From Furcasterigmium furcatum (Eukaryota > Ascomycota > Sordariomycetes > Glomerellales > Plectosphaerellaceae): a stretch of 64,000 bases of DNA. Below, in pieces: positions 49,701 through 59,800 of the stretch. The notes below the pieces were generated by a model. The model saw only the letters and a list, made by a program, of their open reading frames with translations, ran no database searches and was not told where the DNA came from. Numbering within the stretch: the stretch's first letter is position 1; each line of letters opens with the position of its first letter. Position numbers and translations under genes: made by a program. The stretch spans positions 992,001 to 1,056,000 of the forward strand of contig BCIA01000007.1 of the NCBI GenBank assembly GCA_001599815.1. Direction: 5' to 3'.

Positions 49701-50212
49701 AGGGCCGTGTCGTACTCAGACAGGAGGCCATTTCGGGCATCGTAGTCGAGGGCGGCAATGTGAGCAACAAAAGGCGAGGCGACGCCGTAGAGGAGGCTCA
49801 GCTGGTCCAGGGAGCCGCGGAGGTTGTTCAAGCTCAGGCTGGGGGCGAGCAGAGTCTGGGGAACATGGCGCTTGGCCATGTCGAAGTCGGGGCTGAACAT
49901 GTAACCGAGGGCGAGGGCGCCAGCACCGGTCCTGGTCTGGAGCTCAATGACATCGGTGTGCTCGCCACGGATGTTGCGCTCCTTGGCCTCGGCCCAGGCC
50001 TTGACGGCGAGGTCGAGGTCGAAAGTGGGAGCCGAGTAGCTGAAGATCTTGTCGGAGAGCAGGTAGGCGACCTGCTGGACTAGGAGCTGGGCGGTCACAT
50101 AGGTCGGTCCGGAGATGGAGGAGAGGGCGACCTGCTGGCCGAAGGGGAGGGAGGACGAGGTCTTCTCCGGGACCGCGACGGGGCGGCCGCTGGTCTGTTC
50201 CTGGGGCGACAT
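46772..50212 (-). CDS. Sulfite reductase (NADPH) flavoprotein alpha component (Met10)
   Basis: Flavoprotein subunit that passes electrons from NADPH via FAD to the sulfite reductase beta subunit, in cytosolic sulfate assimilation. Single exon; start MSPQEQTSGR at 50212 (the upstream frame is leader); 1146 aa. The N-terminal two-thirds is the pyruvate:ferredoxin-oxidoreductase-like region peculiar to fungal Met10 (ETVVVVFGSVEAQ, AVLGQVRDE). The C-terminal third is a cytochrome-P450-reductase-like module: FAD-binding (YKIGEALGIHAEN; RREYSIASAQ) and NADPH-binding (LILAGLGTGLAPFRAFV; YLGSRHQREEYLYGEEW; FYLCGP). It is about 110 residues longer than yeast Met10, largely explained by an internal duplication (residues about 194-350). 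A TCACGTG lies 714 bp upstream. Confidence 0.95.
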   Translation of the reverse strand: MSPQEQTSGRPVAVPEKTSSSLPFGQQVALSSISGPTYVTAQLLVQQVAYLLSDKIFSYSAPTFDLDLAVKAWAEAKERNIRGEHTDVIELQTRTGAGALALGYMFSPDFDMAKRHVPQTLLAPSLSLNNLRGSLDQLSLLYGVASPFVAHIAALDYDARNGLLSEYDTALRTAEELGLGLISSSSASETQHMALFATLMAAVIPTLHIYDGVRLARETSRVVDALSKSGVADLYNKLTTGSPAAEERQAISSKVVNLLNIVNKELGGSDAESNHTALLATLMTALTPSLGVDEGVRLAKETIKASDALSKKGVAETYKKISTEVATLNQRLDDPGKVVELLKLFNHELGTAYELFEYHGHKDAETVVVVFGSVEAQLAKQVVERLAADGQKVGAINVRVYRPFVEEAFLKALPATTQRIAVLGQVRDEIAVNDASLQSALYTDVLTSVTFASKWRHDPEVTDVKYAASEPLTPQAVADIFAKAVNQDAESKPFPSLIHSQQYTFWDLDEAAAVSSPTVIGGLLSRESTSNVYINESFDNLTQGGVVRADIRSSKKSIEAPYAVEEADVVTVGDEKLLKDVDILKSVKEGGKLVLRAPKWKEEDLEKRIPVFVRKAILEKGVELFILDPSQSATFEENELAAKSLFEFAFLKVARSDISAEQAARVVLAENSPSLEQIQEALETCLKKVDVPSASVEIPADYVFPELPTTLKSTSFAPFEKAEVEEESKLADWQAAAKGLVFKETYGTETSLRPDLSVKTHTVTVKENRRLTPGTYDRNIFHIEFDLGDSGVTYKIGEALGIHAENDDEQVQAFIEWYGLNADEVVQVPSREDPSVVDTRTIYQALKQNIDVLGKPPKKFYEVLSEFAKDESERKKLALLGSNEGTVEFKKRGDEDTLTYVDILQEFPSARPSFHDLVRIVAPLKRREYSIASAQAVTPNAVALMIVVVDWVDTRGRTRWGHASRYLSQLPVGAKVTVSVKPSVMKLPASSKAPLILAGLGTGLAPFRAFVQYRALQKARGEEIGPILLYLGSRHQREEYLYGEEWEAYIAAGVITHIGAAFSRDQKEKIYIQDRMRQSEKLIAKAYIEQGGSFYLCGPTWPVPDVTDAIKGAIEYEARRTGAKKVNAKREIENFKDAGRFVLEVY
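49163..49633 (-). repeat. Internal duplication of about 84 codons in met10
   Basis: Residues about 194-267 and 277-350 of the Met10 product align: ATLMAAVIPTLHIYDGVRLA versus ATLMTALTPSLGVDEGVRLA, then DALSKSGVADLY versus DALSKKGVAETY, ending in NKELG versus NHELG. The copies have diverged at the DNA level, so the event is not very recent. Confidence 0.85.
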
Positions 50213-53200
50213 TTTGAAGATTTTCGGGTGAGATGATCGACCGGGTGGTGAGTGGTACTTCGCTTGGAGTGGTGAAAGAATCGAAACGAGGATATGATCA
50301 GACAAGTACCAAAATATACAGAGGGCAAAGAAGGATGAGGACTGGTCTTTGCCAAAGTCGATGATCCGAGGAGCCTGCAGAAGGAGTGTTTCCAAAAGAT
50401 ACAGCAAGGTCACTTGCATGCACTCAACCGGGACCGGGGCGGATCAGGGGATGATCAGGACTGTCTCGAGTAACGAGGCAGTGTGCGCGGTAGGTCGCAG
50501 GAGAGAACACAGAAGCAATGCGTTCACCTGATGGCAAGGCGAGGAGGAGGAGTTGGAGTTGTCACGGAGGAGGAGAGAAGAAAGAAAGAAAAGTGAGCGG
50601 CAACATCACCGAAGACGGAGATTGATTGAGCGGCGATTCCCCACTCTCGCTCTCTCAGCTTCCCGTCTGAAATCCATATTGAATCAATGGCCGAACCCCC
50701 GAGACGGGACCCTCTTTCAGGCGGATCTGGGGCCCAGAGTGGCAGACTGAAGTGCTGGAGGTTGGGCCGGGGTTTGACTCTCAGCAACGTTTTCGCGCTG
50801 GTCGATGGCGTGCTCGCGGAGCGAAGTCGCAAAATGTCGAGCACGCAATCCGCGCTTGACCCGATATGGCGTAGTGGGACTAGGGGTCCCCGATTCCCGA
50901 CGCTGTCTGGTTTGTCTGGGCCCGGTCACGTGGTCGCATCCCGCGTGGCGGCGACTGTTGAAGAGTTCTTATCAAATACGATAACAAATAGTGGACTGGA
51001 GCCTCAGGAGCCACTCAGGCGCTGCCAATTCAATGGGTGTCCTGTTGGATTGATGGAAGGCAATATGTATGTACAGTGCTTCATTGTTTTCAAATCTGGT
51101 AGTCAGGGACGAATGAAGTTCTCTTTTCAATGGACAGCCGGATCGCCCGTTTTATCCAATTCAATGGCAGGTTCCTGAGTTGTGAGCAAGTATGAGAACC
51201 TCTGGTCCGAAGCTTAGCCGGGTAATGGCTCCGTTGGGCGTTGCTTAACAGAGCCTGTCATTGTGATAAGTCCGAGTGACGGAACATTGAATGGGAACTT
51301 GCTCGACATTGGGTGTAAATCTGAGGTAGGCGTTACCTATTATGATGGTCGACAGTCTGCAGCATAGTGAATTAATCACCGGCATTGCGCTCTTCTTACC
51401 ACCAGATAGCATTGATGAGATCCTGAAATATATAAGTTGCCAGGGCAAACGTCATCGATGTCCAGTTCGCTAAAGCCGTCGCCGTTTTTGGTATGCTCTC
51501 CCTTTGGCACTGAGGGGAGTGGAGTTGAATGCTACCTCTGGAGCACGCGAAAAGCGGCAACCACACCATTCCTAGTCTTCCCCATCTGTCACTGGCAGGC
51601 CATGATCTTCTCAAAACACCATGAGAGATACATAAACGCCCTCTCTGCTCCGAAGACGTGCTCCGAGCGATCTTCAGCCTCGCTGGCTAGCACGTTCCCC
51701 GAAACACTGGGGGTTCCAAACCCAACTCAGCCCGGCGACATTGCCTCCAACCGGCGCACAGGAGAGCCCCCAAATGAAAACAACCAATCCTCCCGTCTGA
51801 CGGGCCATCAAGGCAAAGCAGCTCCCCTGCTGCCCAAGCGAAGAAGACGAACAGGCAAGGACTAGACCCCATGTCACAGTCCACGGGTACCCGCACCCGA
51901 CACTCTCAGTCACCCGAAGCCGTCCGGGACCGAGTCGACGATGACAGCCGCAAGGCTATGCACGATGGATGACTGGAATGCACCCTGCATCGCCGACGGA
52001 ACCAGCAGAACAGCCCAGCCCAGCCCCGCGTCGCAGTCATCGTGATGGACGATGATGGAGCCCAGGGGTCCAAATGCGCCGCTTGCAACATGACCCTCGA
52101 CTCGCAAGGGCCTTGGTATCATCCTGAGAACACATTTCCAGTCGATCCACGCAAATCATAAGCATGAACCAAGCCCCAGGATGCCAAAATCGAACAACCC
52201 CTCCCCCCCCCGGTCGCTAGTTCCGTAATCCTGCCCCAAATTCCCATGTTTCCAAAAATGGCACACCCAGAGATCCGCCCCGGGCCAACACGGACGGCGA
52301 TCCAGGCTCCCGGTCGGTCCTGCAGACGGATGCAACACCACATGCCACATGCGCTCCAGAATCGACTCATACTTGGACACCCATCGCAGATCCGTCTTGT
52401 TGGTCATCGCATCATCCTTGCGAGTCCCTTCACAGATGCGCGGAATACCAAAAATGAGCAATGACCGGGGCGACCCAACAGTTCCAGGGCTTGTTGGCTT
52501 GCCCAGCTTCACCGGGCGCAGATCTTGGCGCAGGCTTCCCCGTTTAGGCAAGGCACCAGGCCGCCCGCTCGTCAACCTCGGGCGGCAAGGCGTTCACCCG
52601 GGCAGGCAGGTAGACAGACAGACACAACTCCGCGCACTGAATGCCCCGTAAGTGTATCAACAGCGACAAGTGTTGTTTTCGTGCCCCTCGCGCGTCAGCA
52701 GAGCGAAATAATCTCTCCGGGCGATCGCCGACGGAGATTTGTCACTGTCGCGGCGCTGTCTGATGCTGCGCTGTCTGCAGTGGTGTTTTGCGCATCACGA
52801 ACGCCACTTGGGTCCCCGCTGGCCTCTGCCCGCGCCCTGGCAAAGACGCCATGCATGTTGCTTACGAGCTTCACTGACCCGCTCGGGGAAATTCGAGATG
52901 GGATGACATCACATCGCGGATTCATGCTTTCACACACATTTCACTCAAGGACTGCAGATCGGATCAAGAAATGGGTGTTCAACGGCCCCAAAATGGGGTC
53001 GTGATGTATTCGCAAAGCAAGCCCATCCCGCAGGATGCCCGCTTCGCCATGGTATATCCGCCGCCTCTTCGTCTTCCTCTCGCGCAATGTAGTAGTATCC
53101 TATACTCCGTGTGGCAACATGAAATAAAAAAGAGACCCGGTCGGCCGTCCCACGGCCCCGGTCGTCTCTCCCCCCGAACACCGAGTAGAATGCAGCAAGC

Positions 53201-53610
53201 CCCCGCGGCGTCGCGCGGTGGGCCGATCTTCCGAAATGCACCTCCTGTCCGCCGCCGTTCCATTACCGGTACATAGTATAGCGTTGTAGTGATGTTTCGT
53301 GCGTCGCGAGCGTAATGAGGAAATGAGCAATCTGTTTGCAGAAAACCAAAGACTCGCCCGCCTGCCGTGTGGTGTGTTCGTGTTCGTATCCCCTTTCTCT
53401 CTCTCTCTAGCCGAGTTCTTGGTATATTCGTATGAGTGGCGCGCAAAAAAGAGCAAAAAAAAGCAGCCGGGTACCAACACCACGCTGTAGCAAGAGAGTT
53501 TCTTTTGTGGTCGCAAGCCGCGACCAGGATGAGGATACCGTAAACGCCGTTCCGAATGCATGTGTGTTGATGTGTGTATGAGGAATCGTTCTCGAGTGGG
53601 AAATGGGCAT
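50213..53610. other. 3.4 kb intergenic interval between met10 and the cyclin gene, no gene seen
   Basis: Met10 promoter side (from 50213) and cyclin 3' side (to 53610). Open frames, such as 51437-51865 (+) and 52156-52575 (-), lack a convincing start, codon bias or family similarity. A CT dinucleotide tract occurs at 53395-53408. No tRNA or other RNA gene was recognised. Confidence 0.45.
50926..50932 (+). promoter_or_regulatory. TCACGTG element upstream of met10
   Basis: TCACGTG is the yeast Cbf1 (Met4-recruiting) element of sulfur-assimilation promoters. It is 714 bp upstream of the met10 ATG in an otherwise gene-free stretch. The motif is short and similar palindromes occur elsewhere in the window, so the assignment is tentative. 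Confidence 0.35.
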
Positions 53611-54801
53611 CTACCGCACGGCGACGGCGCCGAAGAAGCGGTCGAGCATGCTGCGACCCGACGTGCCGAAGCGCGCCTTCTTGGGGCGGCCGTAGTGCAT
53701 GTCGTACTCCTCGGCGCTGATCTCGTAGGGGAGCATCGCCGGCAGCGGCTTGGCGAGGTCCTTTCGCTTGGGCATGCCGGTGTAGCCGTCGGCGGCGAGC
53801 TCGACGGGCGAGTCGTACATGCTGCCGTTGGGGATGTACATGTAGGGCTCGGTCTCGACGGAGACGTCGGGGGGTGTCGTGGCGCGCGAGGAGCGGGAGC
53901 GGATGCTGGCCGAGTCGGCGGCCGAGGCGGCGTAGGAGCTGCCGTAGCTGGTGCTGTGGACCAGGGGAGGCGGGGTGAGGGAGGAGTTCGTCGAGGAGCT
54001 GCTGCGGGAGCGGATGTGCTCGGGGGTGTGCTGGCGCGAGCGCGAGCGGGAGTTGCCTCGCGAGGAGGGCGGGGTGGGGTAGTGCAGGTAGTCGACCTCC
54101 TGCTGGTACTTGCGGAGCTGGCGGCGCTCTTCCTGCGCTCGGCGGCGGAGCATGCGCTGGGTGTGCTTGGCCTGGACCTGCTCGCGGATGGGCGCCAGGA
54201 AGGGGTTGAACTCGCGGTAGAGATCCTCCTCGGAGATCCTCAGGTCCCAGTCGAGAAGGAGGAGCAGCTGCCTCTCCATCAGGTTCACCTCAGACCGGCT
54301 GAAGCCAAAGCTGGAGAAGTCCGTGTTGACCTGGGTGTAGTTGGCCCAGTGCTTGTTCTTGGGCGAGCTGTCGTTGAGGTACTTGGCGGCCAGGATGAGG
54401 GAGGCCAGGAAGATGCGGTGGGTGGTGCATCGCAGGCCCCGAGCCATGGGCTGGAGCTTGGACTTGAGGCGGGTGAGGTAGACCAGGGTCGACATGAGGG
54501 TGGGGACCTGGACGTTGGAGGAGACGACGAGCTGGGTGATGAAGGCCTCTAATGTCGGGAGGTCACCATCCTCGGAGGAGACTGCGCGGGGCTCGGGTGT
54601 CCTCGGCGGGGTGGGAGGCAGCTGGTTGTTCTTGTGAGCCTCGGCGGCGCCAGGAGGCATGAGGTGAGAGTCGCAGGCGATGACGTTGAAGGCGGCACCG
54701 GCCAGGTATGTGATCATCTGCTTGCTCACGGGTTGGTAGACGAAGCTTTCGAGGGCGGCGGCGTTGAGCTCGGCCTTGGAGAGGTTGTGTATCGTGTCCA
54801 T
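53611..54801 (-). CDS. Pcl-type (Pho85) cyclin
   Basis: Single exon, 396 aa, ATG at 54801. The cyclin box (about residues 85-190) contains LVYLTRLKSKL, CTTHRIFLASLILAAKYLND, WANYTQVNTDFSSFGFSRSE and NLMERQLLLLLDWDLRISEEDLY, the pattern of Pcl1/Pcl2/Pcl9-like G1 cyclins that partner the Pho85 CDK in polarised growth and cell-cycle commitment (homologous to A. nidulans PclA). The C-terminal 200 residues are Ser/Arg/Pro-rich with many SP/TP sites, likely phospho-regulated. Short half-life is typical of the family but not visible in sequence. Confidence 0.92.
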   Translation of the reverse strand: MDTIHNLSKAELNAAALESFVYQPVSKQMITYLAGAAFNVIACDSHLMPPGAAEAHKNNQLPPTPPRTPEPRAVSSEDGDLPTLEAFITQLVVSSNVQVPTLMSTLVYLTRLKSKLQPMARGLRCTTHRIFLASLILAAKYLNDSSPKNKHWANYTQVNTDFSSFGFSRSEVNLMERQLLLLLDWDLRISEEDLYREFNPFLAPIREQVQAKHTQRMLRRRAQEERRQLRKYQQEVDYLHYPTPPSSRGNSRSRSRQHTPEHIRSRSSSSTNSSLTPPPLVHSTSYGSSYAASAADSASIRSRSSRATTPPDVSVETEPYMYIPNGSMYDSPVELAADGYTGMPKRKDLAKPLPAMLPYEISAEEYDMHYGRPKKARFGTSGRSMLDRFFGAVAVR

Positions 54802-56800
54802 GTTGCTGATGTGATGTGTTGGTGTGTGTGGCGAAGGTATGGTGACTCGAGGGTGGATGGGATGGGGTGATGAGTCCTCAAGGGGATGCTTCGTAGGGTT
54901 GAGTGACGAAAGAGAAGAACCACAAAAAAGCAGAAAAAGAAGGACGGGAGGCTCTGATGATATATCAGAGGTGACGAGGAGTCGAGAGGTCGAGGGTGTG
55001 GTTCATGTGCCAGTGATCCCGCGGGGCGTGTAAGTCTTAAAAAGAGAAGACGAGTGGTGCAGGTCGAGGCTCAGCGGTGCGACTGTCAGGGGTGTGGTGG
55101 TCTGGTGGAGCCGCTAAGGGGGGGGTTCAGTGTTCAGTGGAAAAAGCAGGGGAGGGGTGGTGGGTGTGGGGTTAGGCGAAAGGGGTCAAGTCCGGGAGGG
55201 TCCCAAGGTCCTTTCGGGGCTGGAATGTGCAGATCCCAAGAAGGAGGCGCTGCTGTTCTCTGTGGGCGGGCAGACCGACCGGCAAGGGGTCAGGGTGTTT
55301 CCGAGTCCGGATTCTGAGTCGATGCAAGCGCTGGCTGGACTTGGCCGACGGGTGAGTCCAGAACCGCTGGGCGACTGATTGATGACCCGATGCTGGATGG
55401 GTGAATGAACTGACTGCCGCAGCAGGTCTGAATGAATGCGCGAGTTGGGCGATGCCGACCGGGGGGATGTTCCGTTGGATCGGGTTCTTCCTTGTCGGCT
55501 TTCTGACTGAATCGAGTCGAATGACGACGGTTGATTGAGGCTTTGCTCGACGGATGACAATACAAGGTCGAGTCGAGTCGAGTGAGCTGACGACCGGCGA
55601 TGGCGCGGCCGAGTCGGAGTGCGAGGAGCGTGGCTTGTAAGACCGGGGGCCGAGGTTTCCGTTTGTCTCTGCCTGTTGCTGGAAGGAGAAGCAACGGTCA
55701 AAGCCTCCTCAAAATTGAAGATGACGACGATGGAGGCGAGTTGGCGAGGATGCAGAAATTGACAGCCTGTTCTCTTTTTGCCGTGATCTTCGTGTTCTCC
55801 GTGTTCTCTCCGTGCCCGATTGTCGGCGTTCGAGCGGCAATCAAGGTTGGGACGAATTGCAAACGGTTGAAGGCCGTCTGGGTACGAACGACGCGAGTCG
55901 GGTGGGCGGTACGGAGACGAGTCAGGGTCCAGGCGGTTCCTCTTTTGCTAATTTAGGCCGCGCGATCGGTGGGATTGGGACCAGATATTGGGGTAGAGTG
56001 ACACACTGAATGGCTGAAGGAGGTGTGGTGCTGTATCACCACTGCGGATGCAGGAAGCCGATGTCAATCAGAGAGAGTCGTTGAGGCGACCGGAGAGGAC
56101 AGCGAGGGTCAAAAAAGAAAGAAACCCTTCCGGACCGGCGGACAAGGGCTGCTGTGGTTCGAAAGTCGATTCGAGGCCTGGAAGTTCTCGATACGATGCG
56201 GCTGCGGAGATCCCAAGGCACGGTGACTTTTGACAACCTCGTGTTCGTGGATCGGACAGATGCGTCGGGCTTGGCGGCGTCGGGGTGGTTGATGAAGACG
56301 AGCGAATACGCTGCTTGGAACTGGAGACAAGGAAAAACCTGATTGTTGAGTGCCGGATTGACTGGTGGTTGATTGCGTTGCCCGTTGTGGCGATGCAGTT
56401 TCGGGAATAATGAAAGATGACTTATTGTCGAACTCAAAAGGAGAGTAGGTGCGGAAAAGAGTGCACACCAAGCTTGTTCTGGTAGGTACTTGTGATGGCT
56501 GTTCTGGCTGTTCCGTCAAGGAGGGCTGAACGATGTGATCCTTATATGGCGAGCTGCTCAAGGGATTCAGATGAGGGATGAAGAGGTGAGTGAGGATGAT
56601 CTGGGGATGCCGAGTGCTGGAATGCCAGGAGGAGATGGAACTGTGGAAACGTCGATGACCAGCAACGGCAGGGAGACGATCTGAAGAAGTAACAGAGTCT
56701 CTGGTGGGTTGATTGTTCCTCGTGGTGAATAGGTACGAGTAGAGGAGTCGAGTGTTGAATGGGCGGACAATAGGGTGTACCCTCGAATGCCTCAATGATC
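54802..56800 (-). promoter_or_regulatory. Probable long 5' leader/promoter of the Pcl cyclin gene
   Basis: On the minus strand this 2 kb is C/A/T-rich, G-poor and runs of open frame arise from the composition (for example 56795-56109 and 55701-55186) with no conserved features. This resembles the long transcribed leaders of fungal cell-cycle and developmental regulators. It contains three tandem TCGAG units at 55568-55582. Extent of the transcript cannot be decided from sequence. Confidence 0.35.
55568..55582 (+). repeat. Three tandem TCGAG units
   Basis: Copies at 55568-55572, 55573-55577 and 55578-55582, upstream of the cyclin gene. Confidence 0.85.
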
Positions 56801-59800
56801 CGAATAGGTCGATTGTTCCGCGCTGCGAATGGACTGGATTACTTTGGATGAATTATTTCCACACAACCAACTCAAGGGATCTCAGGCAATTAAAGGAAAA
56901 CCCGGACGAGAGGCAATCGATATATTTGCTGCCGCACGCCTCGGCCAGCAATGATCAACCACCTCGCCCACCCCCCTGCCGCCGTCATTAGCTGCGAGTA
57001 GTACCTGCGCATGCCTCCTTTCGCCGTGGATGACGGCCTCCTGTCCAATGTCTCAAAAACATCGTCGCCAGCCAACCACCCCTTGCAACCCGCCCAGCTG
57101 AGGATGGCCCAGAGACACGCTCCCGCCACTCGTCAACATCAACAGCGGCCCAACGTCCCCAACCTCCCCCCGCCGGCCAAGCCAGGTCAGCACCGCAACT
57201 CTGCCTGCCTGACGCGACTTGACTGGCCACGGCCAGGATTCATGCACTTTCGCGATGCCGTAATTGCCCTTCCAGAGCAGACAAAGATGCACGACAGCGC
57301 GCGACAAACCTGACAGCGGCTCGACTCATTGGCCGGCACGACTCCCGCGACACCCCGGCATGAAACAAGCGACGACGACTGACTATGGATTCCCGCTGCA
57401 CCAGGGGCTGCCCGTGGCCGCCTGTCAGCGAATCGTCCGCCGTGAACTTGGTGTTGTCGGCCCCGAAGACGGCCGCCCTCAGCCAATCAGTCGCCGCCGA
57501 CGCCCGATCCGGGGGGACGAACCTCTCGGTTGGCATCACTGAGCGCGCTCTCAGTCCCCAAGTTCTAAACAACCATGAAAATAGCAAGCCGCAATCTTGG
57601 CCGCCGCCGTCGCGACCTTCTGGAAGGCTGTGCATGTGTTTGATACCCGCTGCGTATTTTGATTTACCTACGCCGTAACAACAACTCTCGTGCCGCGCGG
57701 AACCAGGGCAAAACAAATGAAAAAGGGGCCTCCCGTCCGCGTCTACACGACAACAATAGAGCCAAAACCCACCGGACCTCGTCGCAGGTGGTATTGCCGC
57801 GAACAACACAGGACGACGGGACATGCGGCTGTCCTCTCATCAGCGCGACGGCAGCAACCGGCGTCGCGCCCGTAATCTGATGTCGAACCGATCCCGTCGG
57901 AGCATCCGGTCCTGCGTGGCCTATGACTCGTGGCAGATCGATCAGGACAACAAAGTGCTGAGAAGACCTTCTCCTCGACCTCATGGCTCCCCTGGCCGGC
58001 GGGCGTGCCTTGCAGACAGACAACGAACTTGTCGATCCACCAGGAACTGACTTGCAGAGTTTCAACCGGCTGGACTCCGAGGCCTAGCCCCCGTCTGATT
58101 GTCTGATTGTCACTGATCAGGGTCCACGGCGTCGTATCATCGCAGGTACTTCGGCAGCTTACGACGTCGCCCACAGCCGCGAGATCCAATCAATCTCGCA
58201 TATACGATCGCTCTCCCTGACACGATCGGCATCGCTCCTCACTGACTGTCCCTGTCCCTGCTTGTCAACTTGTCTCCAAGTCAGCTTTTGCCTCCTTTGC
58301 TCCTCTCATCGGCACACCGGCGCAGAGATGAAACGAAACATTTACGCCGTGGCTCACCCCCTCGCCGCTGAGACTGTGAGAGGCACCATTGACGATCCGT
58401 ATCCTCGAGTCATCCCTCCGGCCTCCCTCGACGGGATTGGCGAGACTCCAGTGACTCTGGAGGGTGAATCTGTCCGTACCACGGTTCGCGGCGGGGTAAC
58501 CCGAGTTGAGTCGGCTCTCAGTGCGGTGTCCCCCTGAACCCCTTTCCGCGAAGGTTTGCCCTGCCCTCCGGCGACGGACCTGGGCTAGGGACAGCCAGCC
58601 AAGCCCGCATTCCCGTTGCCGGCGGTGGTCCTGACGCCGTCTCTCACCGGCGCCGATGCGCCCAGCGACCCAGACCGTCGGTCGCCCGCCAGCAGGAGTG
58701 AGTCCTCCTGTCGCCGGCGGAGCGAGCGCCAGCTGTCACTCTGGCTGCTACGCCCCCTCCTGCTCATCTCGAGATCCACGCTCCGCGAGTGGTTCATCAG
58801 GGCATTTAAGCATCATCTTGAATTCCAGCCTGTCAGGGTTTCAGCACAGCTCGAACCTGCTCAGCCCTTTAATTCGAGATATTCTGCATGACGAAATGTC
58901 ACCGTCGACCTCATGCTGATCGATGAACCCCCTTCCATCGGTGGTGGGTTGGTTGAACACATGCGACGGGTTTCATGTGCCTCATCCCTTTCAGGGAGAG
59001 CCCCGAATGGGCCACCAGCGAAGAAAAAGGGGGTGGCATCCTCAAGATCACTACCACCCCCTATTCCCCTCTCTGGCGGTCCACCCGCCGCGGTCAGGAA
59101 TGCGGAGGGCACCACACCAGCGACTGGGCTGGATCACGCACTATAGGCACTGCGAATATCCACATCCTGGCCCAGCCTGGTGGCTAGTCGTCACGATTCC
59201 CATGCGATGAGGGCCCGGCGAGGGGTAGCGGGGCTCGTGAAGGCAGCCACATGATAATCGAGGCCCAGCTGACAATGAACCTGAACCCATGGAGGGTCTC
59301 AGCGTTCCCTACTATACCAGAAGGCACCCACCAACGGCCGTATGCGTTATGTGCCTTCAATAGCTCCGCAATAGCCTCGCTGGAGAAAAGGAGGGGGACG
59401 GACGGGACGATCGCCACCGGCTTGGCGGTGTCTTTTGGCTGGCTGGCTCTGGTTGAAGCTGACTGAGGGGACGGACGGGATGCCACTGATGATAGATTGC
59501 ATCCTGCGCGCTCGAGCCGCCATCCTGGACTTTGACCGGACGCACCCGTTGAAGAAGCAATCGTCCTGATAATCATTCCTGGATTGGCAGGCTTCGCGAT
59601 GCCCTGATTTGCGCAGCGCCACAAGCTCGAACCGGCGACGCCTCAGATGCAGCCAGATGCAACCTCGAGGACTCCTGTCGCAGCCGTTGTCTTTCCCCTG
59701 CCTGAACCTCGCAGCGCAGAAGCAACGTCGTGAGGCACCTGGGCACCCGAGCGCCCCCTTGGCGCTGCCCGTATGCACGCTGGCCCATGCGTCCGCCGTC

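Noticed and set aside
47015..50083. 1022-codon open frame on the + strand
   Set aside because: Exactly antisense to met10; Leu/Glu/Gly/Asp-rich repeats are the complement of GC3-biased codons. The minus-strand protein has unmistakable family motifs.
51437..51865. Open frame on the + strand between met10 and the cyclin gene
   Set aside because: Begins without ATG; the first in-frame Met leaves a Ser/Pro/Arg-rich peptide with no similarity.
53560..54552. 330-codon open frame on the + strand
   Set aside because: Antisense to the Pcl cyclin gene; low-complexity Val/Gly/Arg/Glu sequence without family similarity.
56109..56795. 228-codon open frame on the minus strand
   Set aside because: Ser/Thr/Pro/Gln-rich translation of a G-poor leader-like sequence, no conserved motif; treated as part of the cyclin upstream region.
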